This document shows positions 1-6,699 of a DNA stretch of 16,743 nucleotides, one piece after another. The translations under genes and the position numbers were made by a program. This stretch comes from Scleromatobacter sp038208735. GTDB lineage: Bacteria > Pseudomonadota > Gammaproteobacteria > Burkholderiales > Burkholderiaceae_C. Each line of letters opens with the position of its first letter. Within the stretch, counting starts at the first letter, position 1. Location: assembly GCA_038208735.1 (NCBI GenBank), contig JBBQYL010000109.1:1-16743 (forward strand), given 5' to 3'. The notes beneath the pieces are model-generated. The model had not been told where the DNA came from, did no database searches, and saw only the letters and a list, made by a program, of their open reading frames with translations.

Positions 1-315
1 CTCGGGCGGAGTGGAGCATGCCAGCGCTGTCACGCGCGCCTCGGCATCCGTGTCGTACTGCGCTGGCCGACCCGAACGCGCTACGTCGAAAACAGCCAAT
101 TCCACACCGCCTTGCAGATACGCCGATCGAGTTCGCCACAATGCAGTGCGCCCGATTCCCAGTACGGCCAGGATCTGTACTTCTGGAATGCCGCGATCCA
201 GGCACAACAGAACGTGGGCGCGATTGACCTCGCGTGCATGGTGCACGCCCTTGCTTCGTATCTCTTCCACGACCGACCGGTCTTCCTCGGTCAAGTGCAG
301 TTCCGTCTGACGCAT
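1..315 (-). CDS. IS630-family transposase, N-terminal part (runs off the window)
   Basis: This is the first 105 codons of a transposase reading leftward and still open at base 1. The translation starts MRQTELHLTEED. Around residues 30-62 it has the helix-turn-helix expected of IS630/Tc1-type enzymes (NRAHVLLCLDRG, then VLGIGRTALWR), and further on VFDVARSGRPAQYD and ALACSTPPE, a layout typical of IS630-family N-termini. The start at 315 is supported by GGAGGTG at 322-328, six bases upstream. The DDE catalytic domain lies beyond the window, so it cannot be said whether the gene is intact. The hairpin just upstream may be part of the promoter or operator. The family call rests on pattern recognition of the HTH half only. 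Confidence 0.8.
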   Translation of the reverse strand, partial: MRQTELHLTEEDRSVVEEIRSKGVHHAREVNRAHVLLCLDRGIPEVQILAVLGIGRTALWRTRSAYLQGGVELAVFDVARSGRPAQYDTDAEARVTALACSTPPE

Positions 316-327
316 AAGAACACCTCC

Positions 328-348
328 GTGAATCGAGCGACGATTCAC
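328..348. promoter_or_regulatory. Perfect 8-bp dyad upstream of the IS630 transposase
   Basis: GTGAATCG (328-335) and CGATTCAC (341-348) form a perfect inverted repeat around AGCGA. It abuts the ribosome-binding site of the leftward transposase gene. It could be an operator or a translation-damping hairpin; the function is inferred from position only. Confidence 0.5.
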
Positions 349-361
349 AGATTGTATTCAT

Positions 362-410
362 GTTCCGTTATTTACGTGTTTCCGTACTAGTGCGCCTTAA
401 ATAACGGAAC
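362..410. repeat. 13-bp inverted repeat near the presumed IS630 right end
   Basis: GTTCCGTTATTTA at 362-374 is the exact reverse complement of TAAATAACGGAAC at 398-410, with a 23-base spacer. It is AT-rich in a GC-rich neighbourhood. It lies between the transposase start and the neighbouring SDR gene, where an IS630 terminus would be expected. It may be a terminal or subterminal transposase-binding site. The other end of the element is outside the window, so the exact boundary cannot be set. Confidence 0.5.
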
Positions 411-444
411 TTAAATTGCGGCCCGATCTCCAGATCCTGGATCG

Positions 445-1185
445 TCAAACCAGCACGCCGCCGCCATCGACCACGACCACCTGGCCCGTGCAATAGCGGT
501 TGGACATCAGATGGAGGTAGCTCTGCGCGATGTCCTCCGGTTCCGCCACGCGACCGACCGGGAGAGCCGCCCCCTTTGCGACGTACATGGCCTCGCGTTC
601 CGCTTCGGGAATCCCTGCCCAGAGAGGCGTCCGAACGAAGCCAGGACTCACCACGTTGACGCGGATCGGCGCGAGTTCCACCGCCAGCGCGCGCGCAATG
701 GCGTCCATGGCGCCACAGATGCCGGCCGCAGACGTCCAGCCCGCCTGCGGTCGCAGGCTCGCAATGCCGCTCGTGAGTACCACCGAGCCGCCGGGGCGGA
801 GGTGGGGCACGGCGTGCTTAACTGCGGTGATGGCTCCGAAGACGCGGACCTCGAACGCCTTGCGGATGGCGTCGATCGCAGTTTCAGCCAGTTCACCGAT
901 CTGCAGCGAGTCACCCGCGCTGTAGACGAAATGGTCGAAGGGTCCGATGCGCTCGAAAAGCGCCTGGACCGCCACTTCGTCTCCGACATCGACCGCATGT
1001 CCATCGACATCCTCACCGAGCACGGCGAGCGCATCGGCGACACGCTGGCGGCTCGACGACGCGACGATCACCGAGGCGCCGGCTCCCAGCGCCGCCTGCG
1101 CAGCGGCCAGGCCGATTCCCGATGTGCCGCCGAGGAAGACGACACGTTGCTGATGAAGCGTTGTTGCGCTGGACGCGACGGTCAT
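445..1185 (-). CDS. SDR-family oxidoreductase-like protein lacking the YxxxK catalytic pair
   Basis: A 246-aa Rossmann-fold protein of the classical short-chain dehydrogenase length. The nucleotide-binding turn GGTSGIG is at residues 19-25, YSAG at 88-91 sits in the NAG position, and NVVSPGFVRT (177-186) plus the C-terminal VVVDGG motif are typical SDR features. The serine of the active site is present (VVLTSG, S139). The stretch where Tyr and Lys should follow (residues 140-170, GWTSAAGICGAMDA) contains neither residue. Normal SDR hydride chemistry is therefore doubtful; the protein may use another mechanism or bind nucleotide without being a standard dehydrogenase. The start at 1185 is preferred over an upstream in-frame ATG at 1236 because AAAAGG lies six bases before it and the protein then starts close to the first beta strand. 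It is divergent from the LysR gene at 1293, which probably controls it. Substrate unknown. Confidence 0.85.
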   Translation of the reverse strand: MTVASSATTLHQQRVVFLGGTSGIGLAAAQAALGAGASVIVASSSRQRVADALAVLGEDVDGHAVDVGDEVAVQALFERIGPFDHFVYSAGDSLQIGELAETAIDAIRKAFEVRVFGAITAVKHAVPHLRPGGSVVLTSGIASLRPQAGWTSAAGICGAMDAIARALAVELAPIRVNVVSPGFVRTPLWAGIPEAEREAMYVAKGAALPVGRVAEPEDIAQSYLHLMSNRYCTGQVVVVDGGGVLV

Positions 1186-1231
1186 GGAAAGCCTTTTGGA
1201 GATGTTGAAGGGAAGAGATGCACGACTATCA

Positions 1232-1244
1232 TTCACTGCGTGAA
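1232..1244. promoter_or_regulatory. Candidate LysR operator between the SDR and LysR genes
   Basis: TTCAC-TGC-GTGAA is a perfect 5-bp inverted repeat with the T-N11-A form of LysR-type binding boxes. It lies in the 107-bp gap between the divergent starts at 1185 and 1293, where autoregulating LysR proteins usually bind. Binding by the neighbouring regulator is inferred. Confidence 0.45.
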
Positions 1245-1292
1245 GTTTTTAAACTGTCCATTCCTTCCATCACTCCTTAGCCGAACTTTTGA

Positions 1293-2192
1293 ATGGACCG
1301 ATTTACCAGCATGACCCTGTTCGTGCGAGCGGTCGAGCGCGGCAGCTTCGCTGCCGCAGCAGAGGGCAGCGGCATGACGCCGACCATGGTGGGCAACCAC
1401 GTACGGGAACTCGAGCGGCACCTCCAGGGACGCTTGATCAACCGCACGACGCGACGCCAGAGCCTCACGGAACTCGGCAAGCGCTTCCACGCGCAGTGCG
1501 TCGATATCCTGGCGCTGCTCGAGTCGGCCGAACTCGATGCCCGGGAGATGCTGGCCAGCCCGCGCGGCCGCCTCCGCGTGAGCTGCCCCGTCACCTACGG
1601 GACACACGCGCTCATGCCGGTGCTCGCGACCTACCTGAACCGCTACCCGGATGTGGAGATCGAACTGTCGCTCAACGACCGGTTCATCGATCTCGCACAA
1701 GACGGCTTCGATGCGGCCATCCGGGTGGGGGAATTGCCGGATTCCGGCCTGATCGCGCGGCGTCTGCGACCTTCTCCCCGCCTGGCCTGCGCATCACCAG
1801 CCTATCTGGAGCTCCACGGTCGCCCGCGATTCCCCGCCGAGCTGGCGCAGCACAATTGCCTGGCCTTCCTGTTCGCCAATGGCGCCGAACGTGAATGGCG
1901 CTTTCCACGACCCGATGGCAAGGGCGCGGAGCGCATCACGGTGCGTGGGCGGCTCGACGTGAATGGCGGGATGGCGCTGCGCGAGGCGGCCATCGCGGGG
2001 CTGGGTGTCATCCTCCAGCCCGAGATGATGCTTAAAGACGACCTGGAGGCGGGCCGCCTCGAGCGCCTCTTTCCAACCTGGCCCGCGCCCACCTGGCCAG
2101 TGCAACTGGTGCACCTGCCTGATGCAACGATGCCGCCGAAGCTGGAGAGCTTCATCGCATTCGTGCAAGAGGTACTCGGCCACGGCACCTGA
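1293..2192 (+). CDS. LysR-family transcriptional regulator
   Basis: A 299-aa protein, the usual LysR length. Residues 1-62 form the winged helix-turn-helix (FVRAVERGSFAAAAEGSGMTP, then VRELERHLQGRLINRTTRR with the typical LTELG turn). From about residue 90 follows the periplasmic-binding-protein-like effector domain (GRLRVSCPVTYGTHALMPVL, RYPDVEIELSLNDRFIDLAQDGFDAAIRVGEL), typical of the subgroup beside oxidoreductase genes. The gene is divergent from the SDR-like gene at 1185-445 with a 107-bp shared control region, so that gene is its most likely target. It converges on the next LysR gene, with 110 bp between stops that hold no clear terminator. The effector cannot be predicted. Confidence 0.93.
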   Translation: MDRFTSMTLFVRAVERGSFAAAAEGSGMTPTMVGNHVRELERHLQGRLINRTTRRQSLTELGKRFHAQCVDILALLESAELDAREMLASPRGRLRVSCPVTYGTHALMPVLATYLNRYPDVEIELSLNDRFIDLAQDGFDAAIRVGELPDSGLIARRLRPSPRLACASPAYLELHGRPRFPAELAQHNCLAFLFANGAEREWRFPRPDGKGAERITVRGRLDVNGGMALREAAIAGLGVILQPEMMLKDDLEAGRLERLFPTWPAPTWPVQLVHLPDATMPPKLESFIAFVQEVLGHGT

Positions 2193-2302
2193 ACTGCCCG
2201 GAAGGCCGAGCAGCCCCTGCGACCCTCATGATTCCGAACGGCGACGAGAGCGCGAAGGTGAGCGTCCGGGCGATTCCTGCCTCGGCCAGCGGCAACCAGC
2301 TG

Positions 2303-3259
2303 TCACCCGATCAGGGGGGGGCGCTCCGCACCGCGCAGTTCCTCCATCAGCATGTCAATGAACACGCGCGTCTTGGCCGGCAGGAAACGAGCTGATGACG
2401 TGACGACGTAGATGGCACTGCGCTCGCCAACGTCCCAATCCGGCAACACGGGGCGCAGTTTGCGGCCCTCGGCATGACCGGCCACGAGCCAGTCAGTTGC
2501 CAGCACGATGCCAGCCCCAGCGATGGAGGCGACTATCAGTGCCTCTGCGTCATCGGAACACAACGCCAGTGACATATTCAGCGTCACTTTGGCCTTGCCA
2601 CTGCGCAAGACCCACTCGGAGCCACGCTCGTAGCCGGTAAAACCCAGGCAGCGGTGGCCAGGCAGATCGTGCGGCGTGGTCGGTGTCCCGCATCTCTTCA
2701 AGTAGCCTGGCGCGGCAAACAGGCGGCGCTGGACATCGCCGACCTTGCGCGCTACGAGGCCGCTTTCCTTGAGCGCGCCGAGGCGCACCGCAACATCGAA
2801 TCCCTCACCCACGAGGTCGGTCAAGTGATCGGAGAAGCGTACATCCAGTCGGACCTGCGGGAACCGCTGCATGAAGCGCGGCAGCATCGGCGAGACCCGC
2901 ATGCGTCCGTAGGCGCGCGGCAGGGCGACACGGAGCAAGCCTTGGGGATGGTCGGCAGCGGACACGATTGCGGCATTGGCGTCGGCGATGTCGTCGAGAA
3001 CCGCCCCCATGCGCGCCAGATAGACGCGCCCTGCTTCGGTCAGCGCGAGTTGTCGCGTGGTTCGCTCGATCAAGCGGACACCGAGTCGGCGTTCAAGCGC
3101 GGCGATACGCCGCGAAATGGTCGAGGCGTCGCGCGCGAGGCGACGAGCCGCGACGGAAAAACTGCCCGCGCGGGCGGTCGACACGAACGCCGATATCTCG
3201 TCAAGTTGCGCTGCCCCCTGGCGATCGAAAGACAAATCTGGAGGGTGCTTCGGATGCAT
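2303..3259 (-). CDS. LysR-family transcriptional regulator
   Basis: A 318-aa LysR regulator with an N-terminal extension of about 18 residues before the conserved start of the DNA-binding domain (LDEISAFVSTARAGSFSVAARRL, residues 19-41). The recognition region ASTISRRIAALERRLGVRLIERTTR is at about 45-69. The effector-binding half begins near residue 105 (QGLLRVALPRAYGRMRVSPML) and includes GEGFDVAVRLGAL. It reads away from the MDR-type oxidoreductase at 3372 across a 112-bp gap that holds repeated half-sites, so it probably regulates that gene and itself. No good ribosome-binding site precedes the ATG at 3259, so the true start could lie downstream. It resembles the first LysR gene of the window in subgroup but not closely enough to be a recent duplicate. 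Confidence 0.92.
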   Translation of the reverse strand: MHPKHPPDLSFDRQGAAQLDEISAFVSTARAGSFSVAARRLARDASTISRRIAALERRLGVRLIERTTRQLALTEAGRVYLARMGAVLDDIADANAAIVSAADHPQGLLRVALPRAYGRMRVSPMLPRFMQRFPQVRLDVRFSDHLTDLVGEGFDVAVRLGALKESGLVARKVGDVQRRLFAAPGYLKRCGTPTTPHDLPGHRCLGFTGYERGSEWVLRSGKAKVTLNMSLALCSDDAEALIVASIAGAGIVLATDWLVAGHAEGRKLRPVLPDWDVGERSAIYVVTSSARFLPAKTRVFIDMLMEELRGAERPPLIG

Positions 3260-3262
3260 GCC

Positions 3263-3295
3263 TGAGTGTAGTGTGCATCATGCATGAGTGTTGTG
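3263..3295. promoter_or_regulatory. Candidate operator: direct repeats 22 bp apart around a palindrome
   Basis: TGAGTGTAGTG (3263-3273) and TGAGTGTTGTG (3285-3295) differ at one base and are 22 bp apart, about two helical turns. Between them lies the perfect palindrome TGCAT-C-ATGCA (3274-3284). The array sits just upstream of the LysR start at 3259 in the control region shared with the MDR gene. Position and spacing suggest LysR binding sites; not proven. Confidence 0.5.
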
Positions 3296-3371
3296 CTCAG
3301 ATGTCTATTGCTGATTCCCATGCATGGATCTCCAATGCCCATTCCAGGGCCCACTGCAGAAATGACTCACC

Positions 3372-4385
3372 ATGCGATCGCTTGAACCATCGATGAATGC
3401 CATCCTGTTCGACCAACCTGGGCGCCTGGCCGACGTCTTGCGCTGGGGCACAGCGCCGCTTCCGATCCCGAGCTCCGGACAACTGCGCATACGTGTGTCC
3501 ACGCGAGTGATCCAGCCTGCTGACAGTCTCTTCGTGGCGGGTCGCTACCGCGTGCAGCCAACGTATCCCCAGGTCGCCGGATTCGACGGCGTCGGCGTCG
3601 TGGAAGCGTTGGGCCTCGACGTGGCGGACGACTGGCTGAACCGCAGAGTGGCGTTTCGCAGCCCCGGTGCATGGGCCGACTTTGCGGTCGCTCCGCTGTC
3701 GCGCGTCTACGCTGTGCCAGACGACATCGACGACGAATTGGCCTGTCAGTTCCCGCTCAATCCACTGACTGCCTGGGGCCTGTTGGATACGGCCTCGCTA
3801 GCGCCAGGGGCAAGACTGCTGGCCACGGCAGGCGAGTCGACTGTTTCGCGGTTGCTGGCTGCACTGGCCCTTGCGCGAGGCCATTCGCTGACGTTGGTTG
3901 CGCGTGAAGGTGCTGGCACCGCGACGACAGGATATCGAGGATGGAACGCCACAGCCGTTGACACCGCCGTCCCACAGGTTCGCGGCGAGAGACTGGCATC
4001 CGTGGTGCAGCAACTGACCCCAGACGGCGGCTTCCAGGCGATTTTCGATCCCGTGGGGGGCCCTGCGACCCTGGATCTCATCGCTGCAGCATCAGGGGGC
4101 GCCACCCTGGTTTCCTACGGCGTATTGGACGACCGGGCTTTCGAGATATCGGCCTCGATCCTTCTGTACCGCAACCTGCGCTGGCAGGGCTTTGGCGTCG
4201 ACAACTATTTGAATCGCGTGTCGCCACAGCAGTTGGCGAGGACGCATGAGACCCTCTGGCAGTTGATCCGCACGCAGCCCGAATTGCTCGCGCCAGCACG
4301 GCGTCATCCGCTGAAAGACTTCGCCGCTGCAGTTGCTGGCCTCGTGCAAACAGCCAAGGATGGCAAAACTCTGCTCATGAGCTGA
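3372..4385 (+). CDS. Zinc-less MDR-family oxidoreductase (quinone oxidoreductase/enoyl reductase-like)
   Basis: A 337-aa medium-chain dehydrogenase/reductase. The N-terminal GroES-like half contains MNAILFDQPG (8-17) and AGFDGVGVVEALG (69-81). The Rossmann half includes LLATAGESTVSRLLAALALARG (with Ser/Thr replacing the usual glycines of the nucleotide loop), IFDPVGGPATLDLIAAASGG and LVSYG. There is no Cys/His set for structural or catalytic zinc, which places it with NADPH-dependent quinone oxidoreductases and 2-enoyl thioester reductases rather than alcohol dehydrogenases. A start at 3393 (MNAILF) fits family N-termini at least as well as 3372; neither has a convincing ribosome-binding site. 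It is divergent from a LysR gene, which likely controls it. The physiological substrate cannot be read from sequence. Confidence 0.87.
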   Translation: MRSLEPSMNAILFDQPGRLADVLRWGTAPLPIPSSGQLRIRVSTRVIQPADSLFVAGRYRVQPTYPQVAGFDGVGVVEALGLDVADDWLNRRVAFRSPGAWADFAVAPLSRVYAVPDDIDDELACQFPLNPLTAWGLLDTASLAPGARLLATAGESTVSRLLAALALARGHSLTLVAREGAGTATTGYRGWNATAVDTAVPQVRGERLASVVQQLTPDGGFQAIFDPVGGPATLDLIAAASGGATLVSYGVLDDRAFEISASILLYRNLRWQGFGVDNYLNRVSPQQLARTHETLWQLIRTQPELLAPARRHPLKDFAAAVAGLVQTAKDGKTLLMS

Positions 4386-4445
4386 CGAGCGCGCCTATGC
4401 CGCGATTGGAGATTGGCTCGAGGAATCAGGCTCTGGGTGCCGCAA

Positions 4446-4504
4446 TGCAGCGACAGCGGGCGACCGCGGGTGACGGCCTGTTTGCAGCGACGGCGGGTGA
4501 CCGC
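4446..4504. repeat. 22-bp imperfect direct repeat pair
   Basis: Copies at 4446-4467 and 4483-4504 match at 20 of 22 positions (differences are A/G and C/T transitions) and are offset by 37 bp. Both are GC-rich. They could be a degenerate intergenic repeat element; no function can be read. Confidence 0.6.
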
Positions 4505-4629
4505 ACCCCGCTGCGAAGCTGCTCTTGTGGTCGACGCGAGCAATGTCCGCTGTTGATCAACGGAGATTCCGGCCAAGCGCGAGGTGCGGGCGCCGCGAAC
4601 GTCGGTTCGATGGCAACGCACCAGTAGCC

Positions 4630-4757
4630 GGTTGACGTCCTTTGCGGATCCTGCGCGGCAGATTGATATGTCGCGGCCTACCCGCAGTCGCATCGAGATG
4701 CAGCAGTGATATACGGGCCTGCCCTTTGCCCTGTGGTCTGGTTGACGGCCTTTGCCG
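4630..4757. repeat. 18-bp direct repeat pair 110 bp apart upstream of the acyltransferase gene
   Basis: GGTTGACGTCCTTTGCGG (4630-4647) and GGTTGACGGCCTTTGCCG (4740-4757) share 16 of 18 bases. The second copy ends 29 bp before the acyltransferase start. They may be regulator half-sites or scars of an old duplication. TTGACG within each resembles a -35 box, but no good -10 box follows at the right distance. Confidence 0.55.
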
Positions 4758-4786
4758 CTTTGCTGTTCGGCAAGAAGGGTTAGAGG

Positions 4787-5608
4787 ATGCATCCCGTTGA
4801 TCTGTCGGAACCGGCCCATCCCGCTGTGGGTGCGAAGCCCGCAGGGCCAGCACCGCTCTATGCGTGCTGGGCCGAGGGGCCGGACGACATCCGGGCCGCG
4901 CAGCGGCTGAGACGCAGCGTCTTCTTCGACGAGATGGGAGCGCAGTCGCCGAATCCCGGTTCCGGCGCAGAGGGGCTCGACGCCGATCATTTCGATGCGT
5001 TCTGCGACCACCTGCTGATCAAGGTCAGGAGTCCGGGCAGGAGCGGCGACGACCCGGTGGTGGGAACCTACCGCGTGCTGTCTCCACAGGGCGCCAGGAG
5101 GGCCGGCGGCTACTACACGGACACCGAGTTCGAAATGCGCGCGTGGCACGCCCTGCGGCACGACGCCGCCGAGTTGGGTCGGTCATGTGTCCACGGCGAA
5201 TGGCGCCGGGGTGGCGTAATCATGATGCTCTGGTCGGCGCTGGGCGCCTACATGCAGGAGCGCCGGCTGGGCACGTTGATCGGCTGCTGCAGCGTGCCGC
5301 TGACCGACGACGGCGGCACCGCGCGCTCGCTATGGAACAGCCTTTCGCAAAGCCATCTCGTTGACGAATCGTCGCGGGTACTGCCCAGAACGCCGTTCGG
5401 CCTAGGTCCCGCGCACGGTGAAGCGGTGCGTTCGCTCTCGAGCCTCGCCATGCCGGCGTTGATGAAGGGCTACCTGCGCTGTGGCGCACGGCTCCTGGGG
5501 CCGCCCGCCCACGACGCCGCCTTCAACACGGCGGACTTCCCGATGATGCTGCAACTTTCCAACCTGTCGCCGTCGTATCGCCAGCACTTCATGGGCAGCG
5601 CGAACTGA
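4787..5608 (+). CDS. OlsB-like GNAT N-acyltransferase (acyl-ACP:amino acid type)
   Basis: A 273-aa protein matching the hemolysin-like/OlsB branch of the GNAT fold, which transfers a 3-hydroxyacyl group from ACP to the amino group of ornithine in ornithine-lipid synthesis. Visible landmarks are LRRSVFFDEMG (41-51), DHFDAFCDHL (67-76), VVGTYRVL (91-98), YYTDTEFEM (109-117), the central ELGRSCVHGEWR (129-140), LIGCCSVPLTDD (164-175), and the C-terminal KGYLRCGARLLGPPAHD...FNTADFPMML typical of the family. The start has AAGGG seven bases upstream. Its stop overlaps the start of the ATP-grasp gene by one base (TGATG), so the two are translationally coupled. No OlsA-like O-acyltransferase is adjacent, which argues against a plain ornithine-lipid operon. 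The accepting amine may be another amino acid. FeeM-like N-acyl amino acid synthases are a related alternative. Confidence 0.85.
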   Translation: MHPVDLSEPAHPAVGAKPAGPAPLYACWAEGPDDIRAAQRLRRSVFFDEMGAQSPNPGSGAEGLDADHFDAFCDHLLIKVRSPGRSGDDPVVGTYRVLSPQGARRAGGYYTDTEFEMRAWHALRHDAAELGRSCVHGEWRRGGVIMMLWSALGAYMQERRLGTLIGCCSVPLTDDGGTARSLWNSLSQSHLVDESSRVLPRTPFGLGPAHGEAVRSLSSLAMPALMKGYLRCGARLLGPPAHDAAFNTADFPMMLQLSNLSPSYRQHFMGSAN

Positions 5609-6699
5609 TGGATCGGGCGCCCGAAGCCGCCTTCTCGGGCGCGACGCCGGCCTGCGTTGCACGGGGCACGCTGGAGTCGCTGCCGAAGTGGTTGAACCTC
5701 GTTCCCATCGTCGCGCAATGGCTCTGGCTGGGCCTCAAGTACCGCTCCATCACGCTGCCCAGTTGCGCCAATCCGGCGATCACCTCGGGCGGGCTGGTCG
5801 GAGAGGGCAAGATGGAATATTTTGCCGCGATGGGGGCTGTTGCGCGCAGCCGAACGGCTGCGACCGCCTCGTTCGTGCGCACGGTCGCGTGTCCGGTTTC
5901 CACCGTGCGCGAGGTGATGCGCGGGCATGGCCTCGCGTTTCCGTTGATCGCCAAGCCCGACCTCGGCTGGTGCGGATTCGGGGTGCGGCTGCTCCACGGC
6001 GAGGCCGACCTGTCGCGCTACCTAGCCGAGTTTCCCGAGGGCGAGCGCGTCGTTCTCCAGGAATTCTTGGCCGACGAGGGCGAAGCCGGAATCTTCTACA
6101 TGCGTGATCCGGCGGCGCGACACGGCATGCTGCTCGGCATGCTACTGCGGCGCTATCCCGAAGTGTGCGGCGACGGCAGCCGCACCATCGCGCAGTTGGT
6201 CGCGTGCGACCCCAGGCTCGCACGCGTTGGACGCGACGGCCTGAGCGAGATGGACTGCGACGCATCGCGCGTGCCCCTGGCCGGAGAGCGGGTGCGACTG
6301 TCGGTAGTTAGTTCCAGCCGCGTCGGCGGCCTCTACCAGGACGCAAGCCGGGCGATCACGCCGGCGCTGACGGCCGCCATCGACGCCGTGGCGCGCGACA
6401 TGGGCAATTTCCACGTGGGCCGGTTCGACGTCAAGTTCTCCGACCTTGACGCGCTCGGTCGAGGCGAGTCATTCAGGATCATCGAAGTCAACGGCGCCGG
6501 CTCGGAGGCCGTCCATGCCTGGGATCCCGCACATTCTCTCGCACGAGCCTACGCCATCATCTTCGACAAGCAGCGTCGGATGTTCGAGATCGCGTCACGG
6601 ATGCGCCGCCTGGGCCATCGCCCGATCGGGCTCGCCAAGCTCGCGCGGCTGCACTTCAGGCAGCAGGCCCTGATTCGTCGTTACCCGTCCTCAAACTGA
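5608..6699 (+). CDS. ATP-grasp carboxylate-amine ligase-like protein
   Basis: A 363-aa protein with the ATP-grasp layout. It has an N-terminal stretch with a hydrophobic segment around 32-43 and the motif PAITSGGLVGEGKME (57-70). A nucleotide-binding lysine in FPLIAKPDLGWCGFGV (K116) is followed by the hinge VVLQEFL (148-154). The metal-binding end has GRFDVKF (271-277) and FRIIEVNGAGSEAVHAWDP (289-307), with E293 and N295 as the expected Mg ligands. Such enzymes join a carboxylate, activated as acyl phosphate, to an amine or similar nucleophile. Coupling to an N-acyltransferase suggests it ligates the acylated amino acid, or the amine acceptor, to a second group. No known subfamily could be assigned. 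Its 3' end overlaps the convergent membrane-protein gene by nine bases. The C-terminal tail is very basic, which would suit membrane association. Confidence 0.82.
   Translation: MDRAPEAAFSGATPACVARGTLESLPKWLNLVPIVAQWLWLGLKYRSITLPSCANPAITSGGLVGEGKMEYFAAMGAVARSRTAATASFVRTVACPVSTVREVMRGHGLAFPLIAKPDLGWCGFGVRLLHGEADLSRYLAEFPEGERVVLQEFLADEGEAGIFYMRDPAARHGMLLGMLLRRYPEVCGDGSRTIAQLVACDPRLARVGRDGLSEMDCDASRVPLAGERVRLSVVSSSRVGGLYQDASRAITPALTAAIDAVARDMGNFHVGRFDVKFSDLDALGRGESFRIIEVNGAGSEAVHAWDPAHSLARAYAIIFDKQRRMFEIASRMRRLGHRPIGLAKLARLHFRQQALIRRYPSSN

Larger units (their letters stand above)
4386..4786. other. 401-bp gene-free region with two pairs of direct repeats
   Basis: No convincing gene is seen here. 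A 76-codon frame at 4397-4627 has no recognisable domain and contains the repeats. The region holds a 22-bp repeat pair (20 of 22 identical) at 4446-4467 and 4483-4504, beginning TGCAGCGAC and ending GACCGC, and a second pair, GGTTGACGTCCTTTGCGG at 4630-4647 and GGTTGACGGCCTTTGCCG at 4740-4757. It must contain the promoter of the acyltransferase gene. AAGGG at 4775-4779 is that gene's ribosome-binding site. Confidence 0.5.

Noticed and set aside
511..1314. A 267-codon forward frame opposite the SDR gene
   Set aside because: Arg/Asp-rich shadow without domain features; the reverse frame has the full SDR layout.
4397..4627. A 76-codon frame between the MDR gene and the acyltransferase
   Set aside because: Low-complexity, covers the direct repeats, has no ribosome-binding site and no domain.
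4304..5161. A 285-codon leftward open frame across the gap and the acyltransferase gene
   Set aside because: It overlaps two well-supported forward genes and shows no conserved motif.
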